The notes beneath the pieces are model-generated. The model was given only the letters and a program-made list of their open reading frames with translations, was not told the origin of the DNA and did no database searches. A stretch of 8,007 bases of DNA from Gammaproteobacteria bacterium. GTDB lineage: Bacteria; Pseudomonadota; Gammaproteobacteria; Pseudomonadales; Azotimanducaceae. The position numbers and the translations under genes were made by a program. Shown one piece after another: positions 1-6,391 of this stretch; the first letter of the stretch is position 1; each line of letters opens with the position of its first letter. The DNA is taken from the NCBI GenBank assembly GCA_009839405.1, contig VXPR01000427.1, forward strand, positions 1 to 8,007, in the 5' to 3' direction.

Positions 1-749
1 GTCTTCATGCCGATCACGCCGGCGTCGCGCGCCACGCACTGCGGCACGATCTCCTTGCGGAAGCTGCGGAAGTGGGTGTCCATCATGTTGATGGGCATCT
101 GCACCGTCTCCCAGTCGAACGGCTTGTCGAGCATGGTCTGGTGAATGCGCGGGTCGCGGTGGCCGGTGAAGCCGATGTGGCGAATCTTGCCGGCCTCCTT
201 CGCCTCGATGGCGGCGCGGATGCCGCCTTGGTCGAACACCCAGTCGGGGTCGTTGTCATAGACGATCTCGTGGAACTGCCACAGATCAAGGTAGTCGGTC
301 TTGAGCCGGGTGAGGCTCTCGTCGATGCAGCGCATGGCGCCTTCGTAGTCGCGGTCGCAGCCCTTGGTCATGAGGAAGACCTTCTCGCGCCGGCTCGGCT
401 CTGCGAGCGCCTTGCCCATGACGATCTCGCTGCCGCCGTCGTGGTAGTCCCAGGCGTTGTCGAAGAACGTCATGCCCTCGTCGATGGCCGCGTGCATGAT
501 GCGAATCGCCTCGGCTTCGTCCTGCGAGGCGGCGTAGCCGATGTGCCAGCCGCCAAGGCAAAGCATGGAAACCTGGGCTTCTGTTTTGCCGAGTCGCCTG
601 GTGGGCAGTCCTGCGCTGGAACTGCCCTCGGCGGCCAGCGGTGCCGCAAGCGCCACTGCAGCCGCCCCGCGGATCGAGTGGCCAACAAACTCGCGCCGCG
701 TCAGCTCGGTTCCAGCACCCGGGGTCTCATTCTCTCGCTCCCCTGCCAT
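1..749 (-). CDS. Tat-exported aldo/keto reductase (C-terminus cut off)
   Basis: Likely an NAD(P)H-dependent oxidoreductase of the aldo/keto reductase superfamily; the substrate cannot be told. The 249 visible codons start at ATG 747-749, which has a strong AAGGAGG site six bases upstream; the rest lies beyond base 1. The N-terminus has a twin-arginine signal: LTRREFVG (R18, R19, F21), then an alanine-rich hydrophobic stretch at about residues 28-40. The TIM-barrel then begins with TRRLGKTEAQVSMLCLGGW. The catalytic tetrad is visible: D97 and Y102 in FFDNAWDYHDG, K129 in FLMTKG and H160 in LWQFHE, with the usual five-residue D-to-Y spacing. GKIRHIGFTGH (187-197) is a typical later barrel strand. 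The gene is divergent from the M28 peptidase. Family assignment is secure. Export through Tat, which carries folded cofactor-loaded enzymes, is inferred from the signal. Confidence 0.9.
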   Translation of the reverse strand, partial: MAGERENETPGAGTELTRREFVGHSIRGAAAVALAAPLAAEGSSSAGLPTRRLGKTEAQVSMLCLGGWHIGYAASQDEAEAIRIMHAAIDEGMTFFDNAWDYHDGGSEIVMGKALAEPSRREKVFLMTKGCDRDYEGAMRCIDESLTRLKTDYLDLWQFHEIVYDNDPDWVFDQGGIRAAIEAKEAGKIRHIGFTGHRDPRIHQTMLDKPFDWETVQMPINMMDTHFRSFRKEIVPQCVARDAGVIGMK

Positions 750-889
750 GGCATGCCTCCTTGGCCTTCAACCGTCGATCACGGCTCACTATAGCCCGGC
801 GCAACCGGCGGGACGACATGCGCTGCCGTATCATCGCCCACCGTTGTCGCGCTCTTGACTAGGAACCCCTCCCCGCAAGGAATCCACAA
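750..889. promoter_or_regulatory. Divergent intergenic promoter region
   Basis: This gap separates the divergent starts of the aldo/keto reductase and the M28 peptidase, so both promoters should lie here. Leftward, TATAGT (complement of 788-793) matches five of six -10 bases, but no good -35 stands at the right distance. Rightward, TATCAT (829-834) also matches five of six with a poor -35. Ribosome sites are clear at both edges: AAGGAGG for the reductase and AAGGAA at 877-882 for the peptidase. The promoter hexamers are weak calls. Confidence 0.35.
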
Positions 890-3103
890 ATGCTGAAACG
901 AACTGCGCTGGTGCTGGCGCTCGCTCTTGCCCCGCAAACCCTTGGCGACGAAAGCCCCATCCAGGGATTCACCGAGGCGGGGGCCGAAGCACAGCGTCTG
1001 CTCGAGGCAGAGTTCGACAGCTACATCCACGCCGAAGACCTGCAAGGGTGGATGCATGAGCTGGCGGCCGAACCGCACCATGCCGGTTCCGAACACGGCC
1101 GCCGCAACGTCGAGACCATGCGGCGCCTGTTCACCGAGTGGGGCTACGAAACCGCCGTCGCCAGCTACGATGTGTTGCTGCCCACACCCAACACCCGGCG
1201 GCTGGAAATGCTCGAGCCGCATCCGTTCGTGGCGAGCCTCGCCGAGCGCAGCGTCGAGGGAGACGAAAGCAGCGCATCGCCAGACCTCCTGCCGCCCTAC
1301 AACTCCTTCTCGCCGGATGGCGACGTGACGGCCGAGCTCGTGTACGTCAATTACGGCACCCGGGAGGACCACGAGCTCTTGGCCCGCCATGGAGTGAGCC
1401 TGGAGGGCAAGATCGCCATCGTTCGCTATGGCCGCATCTTTCGGGGCCTGAAACCGAAGATGGCCGCCGAATACGGCGCCATCGGCTGCATCATGTATTC
1501 CGACCCGGCCGACGACGGCTATGTGCAGGGCGAGGTCTATCCCGACGGCGGCTACAAGAACGACAGCGGCGTCCAGCGCGGATCGGTCATGGATCTCGCC
1601 CTTCACACGGGTGATTTGCTCACACCCGGATGGGCGGCAGTCGCTGGCGCGGAACGTCTCGCCCGGGACGAAGCGCCGGCAATGGCGCCGATTCCCACGT
1701 TGCCAATCTCCTACGCCGATGCCCAGCCCCTGCTCGATGCCATCGAAGGCGAAATCGCGCCCGCCGAGTGGCGCGGCGGCCTGCCCATCACGTACCGCAT
1801 CGGACCGGGCCCGGCCAAGGTGCGCCTGACGGTGCGGTTCGACTGGAACACGGTCACCGCCAGCAATGTCGTGGCCCGGCTTGACGGTGCCGTGTGGCCG
1901 GACCAATGGGTCATGCGCGGCAATCATCACGACGGCTGGAACCATGGCGCCGCGGATCCCCTCTCCGGCATCGTCGCTCTCCTGGCCGAGGCGCAGGCCA
2001 TCGCCAAGCTCGACCGCCGTCCCGCACGAACGGTGCTGTTCGCCGCGTGGGATTCCGAAGAACACGGCCTCATGGGCTCCACCGAATGGGCCGAGGAGAA
2101 CGCCGAGGCACTGCGCGAAAAGCTGGTGCTCTACAGCAACACCGACGGCATGAGCCGGGGCTTCGTGCGCATCGGCGGCAGCCCTTCGCTGGCGGGGTTT
2201 TTCAACGAGGTGCAGCGGGATGTGCAGGATCCGCAAACCGGGCTTTCGGTGGCGGATCGCGTTCGTGCCCGCATCCTCGCCACCGGCGACGAGGCGGCAC
2301 GCAAGGAGCTCGACAAGTCAGGGCGGCTGCCGATGGGTGCGCTCGGCTCGGGCTCCGACTACACGCCGTTCCTGCAGCACCTCGGCATCGCCTCCGCCAA
2401 CCTCTCCATCGGCGGCGAGGGACGGGGCAGCAGCTACCACACGCGCTACGACACCATCGAGCACTACGAGCGTTTCGTGGACCCCGGCTACACCTACGGC
2501 GTAGTGCTGGCACAGGTGGCTGGCCGCACCACGCTGCGCATGGCCAATGCGCGGCTGTTGCCGTTCGACTTCGGCGAGTTCGCGACCGCGGTGAAGAGCT
2601 ACCTGGCCGATCTTGAGCAACTCGCGGATGGCAAACGCCAGCAAACAGAGCGCAACAACCGCCTCATCGCCAGCGGCCAGTTCGCGGCGGCGCTCGACCC
2701 CACCCGTGCGCTTGGGCCACCGCCGCAGCGCGCCCCCGTGCCGCATTTCAACTTCGCGCCGATCCACAACGCGCTCGCGGCCTTGGACGCCGCCGTCGCC
2801 GAACAGTCCGCCACGCCGTCCATGGACGATGCCACGCTGGAACGCATCAACCAGGCCCTGCATACAGCAGAGCGCTTGCTGACGCGGGAGGAGGGATTGC
2901 CGGGGCGCCCGTGGTATCGCCACCAAATCTACGCACCGGGCCGGGACACTGGCTATGGCGCCAAGACCTTGCCGTGGGTGCGCGAGGCGATCGAACACCG
3001 CCGCTATGAAGACGTGCCGGCGGGCGTGGAAGCGATCGCGGCACGGATTGACGCCCTTGCAGAGCGAATGCGGCAAGTCGCCGAACTCGCGAAGGCTCCG
3101 TGA
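890..3103 (+). CDS. Secreted M28 zinc peptidase, GCPII-like architecture
   Basis: A zinc aminopeptidase or carboxypeptidase of family M28B, probably acting outside the cytoplasm. At 737 residues it is close to human glutamate carboxypeptidase II (750). A signal peptide (MLKRTALVLALALAPQTLG) is followed by the first protease segment (about 50-140), a PA domain (about 145-300), the M28 core (about 315-560) and a transferrin-receptor-like dimerisation domain (about 600-737, with IYAPGRDTGYGAKTLP). Expected zinc ligands are H346 and D356 (NHHDGWNHGAADP), E391, D419 (YSNTDG) and H517 (SSYHTRYDT); E390 in WDSEEHGLMGSTEWAEEN is the general base. Spacings match GCPII closely. The GCPII glutamate-binding residues R534, R536 and K699 align with N504, S506 and G688, so glutamate specificity is unlikely. 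ATG 890 has AAGGAA seven bases upstream. A methyltransferase follows 3 bp after the stop. The family is certain; the substrate is unknown. Confidence 0.95.
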   Translation: MLKRTALVLALALAPQTLGDESPIQGFTEAGAEAQRLLEAEFDSYIHAEDLQGWMHELAAEPHHAGSEHGRRNVETMRRLFTEWGYETAVASYDVLLPTPNTRRLEMLEPHPFVASLAERSVEGDESSASPDLLPPYNSFSPDGDVTAELVYVNYGTREDHELLARHGVSLEGKIAIVRYGRIFRGLKPKMAAEYGAIGCIMYSDPADDGYVQGEVYPDGGYKNDSGVQRGSVMDLALHTGDLLTPGWAAVAGAERLARDEAPAMAPIPTLPISYADAQPLLDAIEGEIAPAEWRGGLPITYRIGPGPAKVRLTVRFDWNTVTASNVVARLDGAVWPDQWVMRGNHHDGWNHGAADPLSGIVALLAEAQAIAKLDRRPARTVLFAAWDSEEHGLMGSTEWAEENAEALREKLVLYSNTDGMSRGFVRIGGSPSLAGFFNEVQRDVQDPQTGLSVADRVRARILATGDEAARKELDKSGRLPMGALGSGSDYTPFLQHLGIASANLSIGGEGRGSSYHTRYDTIEHYERFVDPGYTYGVVLAQVAGRTTLRMANARLLPFDFGEFATAVKSYLADLEQLADGKRQQTERNNRLIASGQFAAALDPTRALGPPPQRAPVPHFNFAPIHNALAALDAAVAEQSATPSMDDATLERINQALHTAERLLTREEGLPGRPWYRHQIYAPGRDTGYGAKTLPWVREAIEHRRYEDVPAGVEAIAARIDALAERMRQVAELAKAP

Positions 3104-3106
3104 CCG

Positions 3107-3916
3107 GTGGCAACACCGAAGTCGAATGCCGGCCGGTCTGCCGACTCGAACCGAACATTGCCGGACCACGTTCGCCGCAATCGTGCGGCATGGCAGGTGA
3201 ATGCCGCTGACTATGTCGAGCCCGCCGAACGCTCGTGGGCATCGAACGAACCCTATTGGGGCATCTGGCGCCTGCCCGAAAGCGAGCTCGGGCTTCTGCC
3301 GAACGATCTAACCGGCAAGCAGTGCCTCGAGATCGGCTGCGGCGCCGGCTATGTATCGGCGTGGATGGCGCGCCGCGGCGGCACTGCGGTCGGCATCGAC
3401 CCAACCCCGAACCAACTCGCCACCGCCAAGCGCCTGCGCGCCGAACACGAGCTGCCGGTTGCGCTGGTGGAAGGCTACGGCGAACGCCTACCGTTCCCCG
3501 ACAACACCTTCGACTTCGCCATCTCCGAATACGGCGCCGCCCTCTGGGCCGACCCCTACCAGTGGATTCCTGAAGCCGCCCGAGTACTCCGCCCCGGCGC
3601 CGGGCTCGTCTTCATGACCAACGCCACCATCTCCGTAATCTGCATGCCCGACGCCGAGGACGACGGGATGCAAACCGAACTCCAACGCCCATACTTCGGC
3701 CTCCACAGCATCACCTGGCCCGACGAGGAAGCGGTGGAGTTCTATCTCCCCCACGGCAAATGGATCGACCTCCTGACAGCCAATGGCTTCGCCATCGAGC
3801 GCCTCCTCGAACTCGGCGCACCTCCCGACGCAAGCACCCGCTACGCCTGGGCCGACCCACAATGGGCCCAATCCTGGCCAAGCGAAGAAGCTTGGGTCGT
3901 GCGCTACAACCCGTAG
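3107..3916 (+). CDS. Class I SAM-dependent methyltransferase
   Basis: A 269-residue Rossmann-fold methyltransferase with unknown acceptor. Motif I is LEIGCGAGYVSAWMARRGG (from L74; glycines at 77, 79 and 81). The acidic residue expected to bind the SAM ribose is D98 in VGIDPTPNQLATAKRL, and ERLPFPDNTFDFAISEYGA holds the motif II/III region. AARVLRPGAGLVF is the usual UbiE/Methyltransf_11 post-motif. The first 60 residues (VRRNRAAWQVNAADYVEPAERSWAS...) and the C-terminus (RYAWADPQWAQSWPSEEAWVVRY) look like one well-conserved bacterial subfamily. The start is GTG 3107, three bases after the peptidase stop, with only a distant AAGG at 3092-3095. A later TTG at 3158, just before the conserved DHVRRNRAAW, is an alternative start. 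Co-transcription with the peptidase is likely from the spacing; a shared function is not shown. Confidence 0.9.
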   Translation: MATPKSNAGRSADSNRTLPDHVRRNRAAWQVNAADYVEPAERSWASNEPYWGIWRLPESELGLLPNDLTGKQCLEIGCGAGYVSAWMARRGGTAVGIDPTPNQLATAKRLRAEHELPVALVEGYGERLPFPDNTFDFAISEYGAALWADPYQWIPEAARVLRPGAGLVFMTNATISVICMPDAEDDGMQTELQRPYFGLHSITWPDEEAVEFYLPHGKWIDLLTANGFAIERLLELGAPPDASTRYAWADPQWAQSWPSEEAWVVRYNP

Positions 3917-4167
3917 CGGGGTACGTTCGGCGCGTCCTGCCTGCCACAAACACGTCGCGTTTCCTTAGTGCGGCCGTCGAATGATCGAGAACCCCCGACT
4001 CCCACAGGTCCGCCAATGACCGACCCCTTGAAGATCGCAGGATCCTGTCATGAGGAAATCGATTGCCTTGCCGCTGACAAGGACGAAGCGTTTTTTTTGG
4101 GCATGGGGACGCGTTGTTGCAAAGAGGAAGGCCGCGCTACGATCGCCGCCCCCGTCAAGGTCGGCGA
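3917..4167. other. Intergenic stretch without a convincing gene
   Basis: These 251 bp separate the convergent methyltransferase and higA genes. A 62-codon frame opens at ATG 4016 and runs into the antisense of higA; it resembles no family I know. A T8 run at 4091-4098 follows two short candidate stems: CCTTG/CAAGG (4066-4070 with 4078-4082) and CGCT/AGCG (4072-4075 with 4087-4090). Either could make a weak rightward terminator for the methyltransferase transcript, but the stems are only four or five base pairs and the first lies eight bases from the T run. Confidence 0.4.
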
Positions 4168-4416
4168 TCAGGCGGCCGTCTTGCGCTCCCGTGCCAGATC
4201 GTAGCCGCTCTGCACCCGGAGCCAGAACTCAGCATTCGACCAGCCGATCTCTTCCAGTGCGAGCGCTACGCGAGGCGTGATCGAGCTGCGGCCGTTCAAT
4301 AGCCGGGACATCGTCCCTCGAGAAATCCGTAGCTGATCCGCGCACTCGGCCACGGACCAGCCGACCGCCTCCATGCTCTCGCGGATGATCTCTCCGGGGT
4401 GCGCTGGGTCATGCAT
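4168..4416 (-). CDS. higA: HigA-family antitoxin, Xre-type DNA-binding protein
   Basis: An 82-residue antitoxin of the HigA type, expected to neutralise HigB and repress its own operon. It opens with MHDPAHPGEIIRE, the family's hallmark N-terminus. A helix-turn-helix follows at about residues 20-45 (WSVAECADQLRISRGTMSRLLNGRSSITP), then the usual ALALEEIGWSNAEFWLRVQSGYDLARER tail. The start is ATG 4416, where family similarity begins. The same frame extends upstream to 4494, but that part overlaps higB and has no family resemblance. The ribosome site is weak (AGAAG six bases upstream). It lies 37 bp downstream of the higB stop, the toxin-first order that characterises HigBA. The frame is complete although its toxin partner is frameshifted. 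The family call is firm; whether it still works as an antitoxin is open. Confidence 0.9.
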   Translation of the reverse strand: MHDPAHPGEIIRESMEAVGWSVAECADQLRISRGTMSRLLNGRSSITPRVALALEEIGWSNAEFWLRVQSGYDLARERKTAA

Positions 4417-4453
4417 CGGCACTTCTGGGGATGTCCAAGACGCTTGCCAGTGC

Positions 4454-4719
4454 CTAATGATAATCCACCAAGTCGACGTCCACCGCTTCGCCATCGACGA
4501 ATCTGAACGTCAGTCGCCAGTTGCCGGACACCCGCACACTCCACTCGTCCGACCCCCTGAGCGGGTGCAGCCGGAATCCAGGCTGCCCCAGGTCGCCAGG
4601 TCTGTTCGCGTGTTCCAGAGCCGTCAGCAGCAGACGAATCCGCCGTTGCTGGTTCTGCGAATCGCTCCTTCGTCGCCGCGTTCGTAAAACCTGCGCAACC
4701 CCTTGTGTCGGAATCTCAT
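4454..4719 (-). pseudogene. higB: HigB/RelE-type toxin broken by a -1 frameshift
   Basis: Remnant of a HigB mRNA interferase, which cleaves mRNA at the ribosome. The N-terminal half reads from ATG 4719 as MRFRHKGLRRFYERGD and continues to a stop at 4624-4626. The C-terminal half lies in another frame: QQRRIRLLLTALEHANRPGD, then GFRLHPLRG, WSVRVSGNWRLTFRF and DLVDYH, stop at 4454. Between the last codon of GD (4672-4674) and the IRL codons (from 4639) there are 32 bases, where intact family members carry 11 codons. One missing base therefore explains the break and would restore about 88 residues, near the family's usual 92. HigB residues H54, R73 and Y91 (Proteus numbering) are retained; K57 is replaced by arginine. 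No slippery heptamer is seen at the junction. A longer frame from GTG 4789 covers the C-terminal half but begins with unrelated sequence. A sequencing error remains possible. Confidence 0.8.
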
Positions 4720-4900
4720 CGGCGAATCGACTCAGTTCCAGACCAGTTGCAACGGCGACTTGCGCGAGGAATCGATTCGCTTCATCCACGTCTCCGGTTC
4801 GGATTAACTCACAGGGCAGTTTTTGACCCGTTGGCGCGCGGCACGGGCTTTTGCAGCCGGGTCGTGCATCGTGCGGGGAGTTTCGGCGACCCCTGCGGTG

Positions 4901-5539
4901 TCAGGAAGGATCTAGCCGGTGGTGCTTCATGTGCTCGGCTATGCGGCGTGCTTCGTCGTGGTGGCTTGGGTCGGATTGGAGGTGTTTGAGCACCGCATCG
5001 ACGTTGGTGACGCTGAGGACCGGGATTGCCAGGCGTTGGCGCAAGAGCTGCACCGCTGTGTGGCGGTCGCCCACGAGTTCTTGGCGGTCGAGGGCGACGA
5101 CGACTCCCTGCACCTTCCCGCCGGCGCTCTCGATCAGGCGGGCTGACTCGATCTTCGCGGTTCCGTCGGAGATGACGTCGTCCACGATGACCACCCGTCG
5201 GCCCGCCATCGACGCGCCCACCAGCGTGCCGCCTTCGCCGTGGGTCTTGGCTTCCTTGCGGTCGTGGGCGTAGTGGATGTCCACGCCGCGTTCGGCCAAC
5301 GCCGTGGCTGCCGCGACCGCAAGGGCGATGCCTTTGTATGCGGGGCCGAAGATCACTTCCGGCAAGGGGTCGTACGTCATCAGGCAATCGGCATAGGCGT
5401 TGCCCAGGCGGCGCATGGCGGTTCCGGAGGAGAGGTTGCCGAGGTTGAAGAAGAACGGTGCCCGGCGGCCAGACTTGAGGACGAAGTCGCCGAAGCGGAG
5501 CACGTCCGCGTCGATCAGCTCCGAGATGATGTCGCTCAT
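4901..5539 (-). CDS. pyrE: Orotate phosphoribosyltransferase
   Basis: Cytoplasmic enzyme of de novo pyrimidine synthesis that joins orotate and PRPP to give orotidine 5'-monophosphate and pyrophosphate. At 212 residues it is one short of E. coli PyrE. The substrate region FFFNLGNLSSG (29-39) and the FGPAYKGIALA segment (about 64-74) are typical. The flexible catalytic loop is DRKEAKTHGEGG (93-104), and the PRPP-binding motif is VVIVDDVISDGTA (116-128) with the paired acids D120 and D121. The start ATG 5539 overlaps the rph stop in an ATGA, so translation is probably coupled to rph. This leaves no spacer between the genes for the attenuator that controls E. coli pyrE. It is followed by the broken higBA locus in the same orientation, 181 bp away. 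Confidence 0.97.
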   Translation of the reverse strand: MSDIISELIDADVLRFGDFVLKSGRRAPFFFNLGNLSSGTAMRRLGNAYADCLMTYDPLPEVIFGPAYKGIALAVAAATALAERGVDIHYAHDRKEAKTHGEGGTLVGASMAGRRVVIVDDVISDGTAKIESARLIESAGGKVQGVVVALDRQELVGDRHTAVQLLRQRLAIPVLSVTNVDAVLKHLQSDPSHHDEARRIAEHMKHHRLDPS

Positions 5540-6294
5540 GGGCCGCCGTCAGTCTCTGCCGGCGGAAGGCTCGCCACGGGCGCAAGGCTCCCAAGGGCTT
5601 CGCGCTGCTTCTCGAACAGCGTCTCGATGCCCGATTCGGCAAGGTCCAGGAGCCGGTTCAGCGACTCGCGGGCAAAGGGGCTGCCTTCGGCGGTGCCCTG
5701 CACTTCGATGAAGCCCTGCCCTTGCATCATCACCACGTTCATGTCGGTGTCGGCGGTGGAGTCTTCCCCATAGTCGAGGTCAAGCACGCATTCGCCCTTG
5801 AAAACCCCGACCGAAACCGAGGCCACGAAGCCGCGAAAGGCTTGCGGCGCCACCTTGACCACGGCATCCGCGAGCGCCACGCAAGCGCCGGTGATGGAGG
5901 CGGTGCGGGTGCCGCCGTCGGCCTGGATGACATCGCAATCGAGCTTGATGGTGCGCTCGCCCAAGCGCCGCAAGTCCACCGCAGCCCGCAGCGAGCGGCC
6001 AATCAGGCGTTGGATTTCCACCGTGCGTCCGCCCTGCTTGCCGCGTACGGCCTCGCGGTCGGTGCGGGTGTGGGTGGCGCCGGGCAACATGCCGTACTCC
6101 GCCGTGATCCAGCCGCGCCGGCTGCCGCGCAGGAAGCGGGGTACCTGATCCTCGACGCTAGCCGTGCAGAGGACGCGGGTGTCGCCAAACTCCACCAGCA
6201 CGGAACCGGCCGGGTGTTTGGTGAACTCGCGGGTGAGGCGCACTTGGCGCAGTTCGTCGGCCGCTCGACCGCTCGGACGCTGGCTGCCGGACAC
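5536..6294 (-). CDS. rph: Ribonuclease PH
   Basis: Phosphorolytic 3'-to-5' exoribonuclease that trims tRNA 3' ends, releasing nucleoside diphosphates; the family works as a hexameric ring. At 252 residues it is longer than E. coli RNase PH (238), with about four extra residues at the start and about 14 at the end (LAPVASLPPAETDGGP). Phosphate-binding residues are R90 (KQGGRTVEIQRLIGR) and R130 in GTRTASITGA. The metal-binding acids lie in DYGEDSTADTDMN (D178 and D184 by analogy). The start is GTG 6294, preceded by GGAG five bases upstream; no better start lies nearby. The extra C-terminal codons carry the frame to the ATGA overlap with pyrE. A TATAAT at 6327-6332 on this strand probably drives both genes. 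Confidence 0.97.
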   Translation of the reverse strand: MSGSQRPSGRAADELRQVRLTREFTKHPAGSVLVEFGDTRVLCTASVEDQVPRFLRGSRRGWITAEYGMLPGATHTRTDREAVRGKQGGRTVEIQRLIGRSLRAAVDLRRLGERTIKLDCDVIQADGGTRTASITGACVALADAVVKVAPQAFRGFVASVSVGVFKGECVLDLDYGEDSTADTDMNVVMMQGQGFIEVQGTAEGSPFARESLNRLLDLAESGIETLFEKQREALGSLAPVASLPPAETDGGP

Positions 6295-6326
6295 GGTTGC
6301 TCCGTAGGAATCCTTGAGGGGCGCGG

Positions 6327-6332
6327 ATTATA
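6327..6332 (-). promoter_or_regulatory. Consensus -10 box of the rph-pyrE promoter
   Basis: On the minus strand these bases read exactly TATAAT, 32 bp before the rph GTG, which predicts a leader of roughly 25 nucleotides. The bases 16-18 upstream (for example GCCGAA) are a poor -35, so an activator or a weak promoter is possible. The position between the divergent rph and yicC genes supports the call. Confidence 0.55.
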
Positions 6333-6379
6333 CGAACGCTGTCGCGCCGTTCGGCCAGGGAGCGCGCGGCTCGCCCAAG

Positions 6380-6385
6380 TAGAAT
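6380..6385 (+). promoter_or_regulatory. Possible -10 box for yicC-gmk
   Basis: TAGAAT matches five of six -10 bases and ends six bases before the yicC ATG, which would place the transcript start at or next to the start codon. No -35 match stands 16-18 bases upstream, and the yicC start lacks a Shine-Dalgarno sequence. This is a suggestion only. Confidence 0.25.
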
Positions 6386-6391
6386 GCCCGG

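Noticed and set aside
72..794. A 240-codon plus-strand frame at the left end
   Set aside because: It is antisense to the aldo/keto reductase, which has a strong ribosome site, a Tat signal and a full catalytic tetrad.
779..2236. A 485-codon open frame antisense to the M28 peptidase
   Set aside because: It mirrors the GC-rich codon bias of the peptidase, resembles no protein family, and overlaps a gene with complete catalytic motifs.
4066..4098. Short stems followed by T8 as an intrinsic terminator
   Set aside because: Stems of four or five pairs are too weak, and the better one is separated from the T run by eight bases; described only in the intergenic entry.
4016..4204. Small plus-strand frame MTDPLKIAGSCHEEIDCLAA...
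   Set aside because: No known family, a weak ribosome site, and its 3' end is antisense to higA; likely chance.
4640..4671. Programmed -1 frameshifting to make full-length HigB
   Set aside because: The shift has the right direction, but no X XXY YYZ slippery site is seen at the junction; mutation or sequencing error is simpler.
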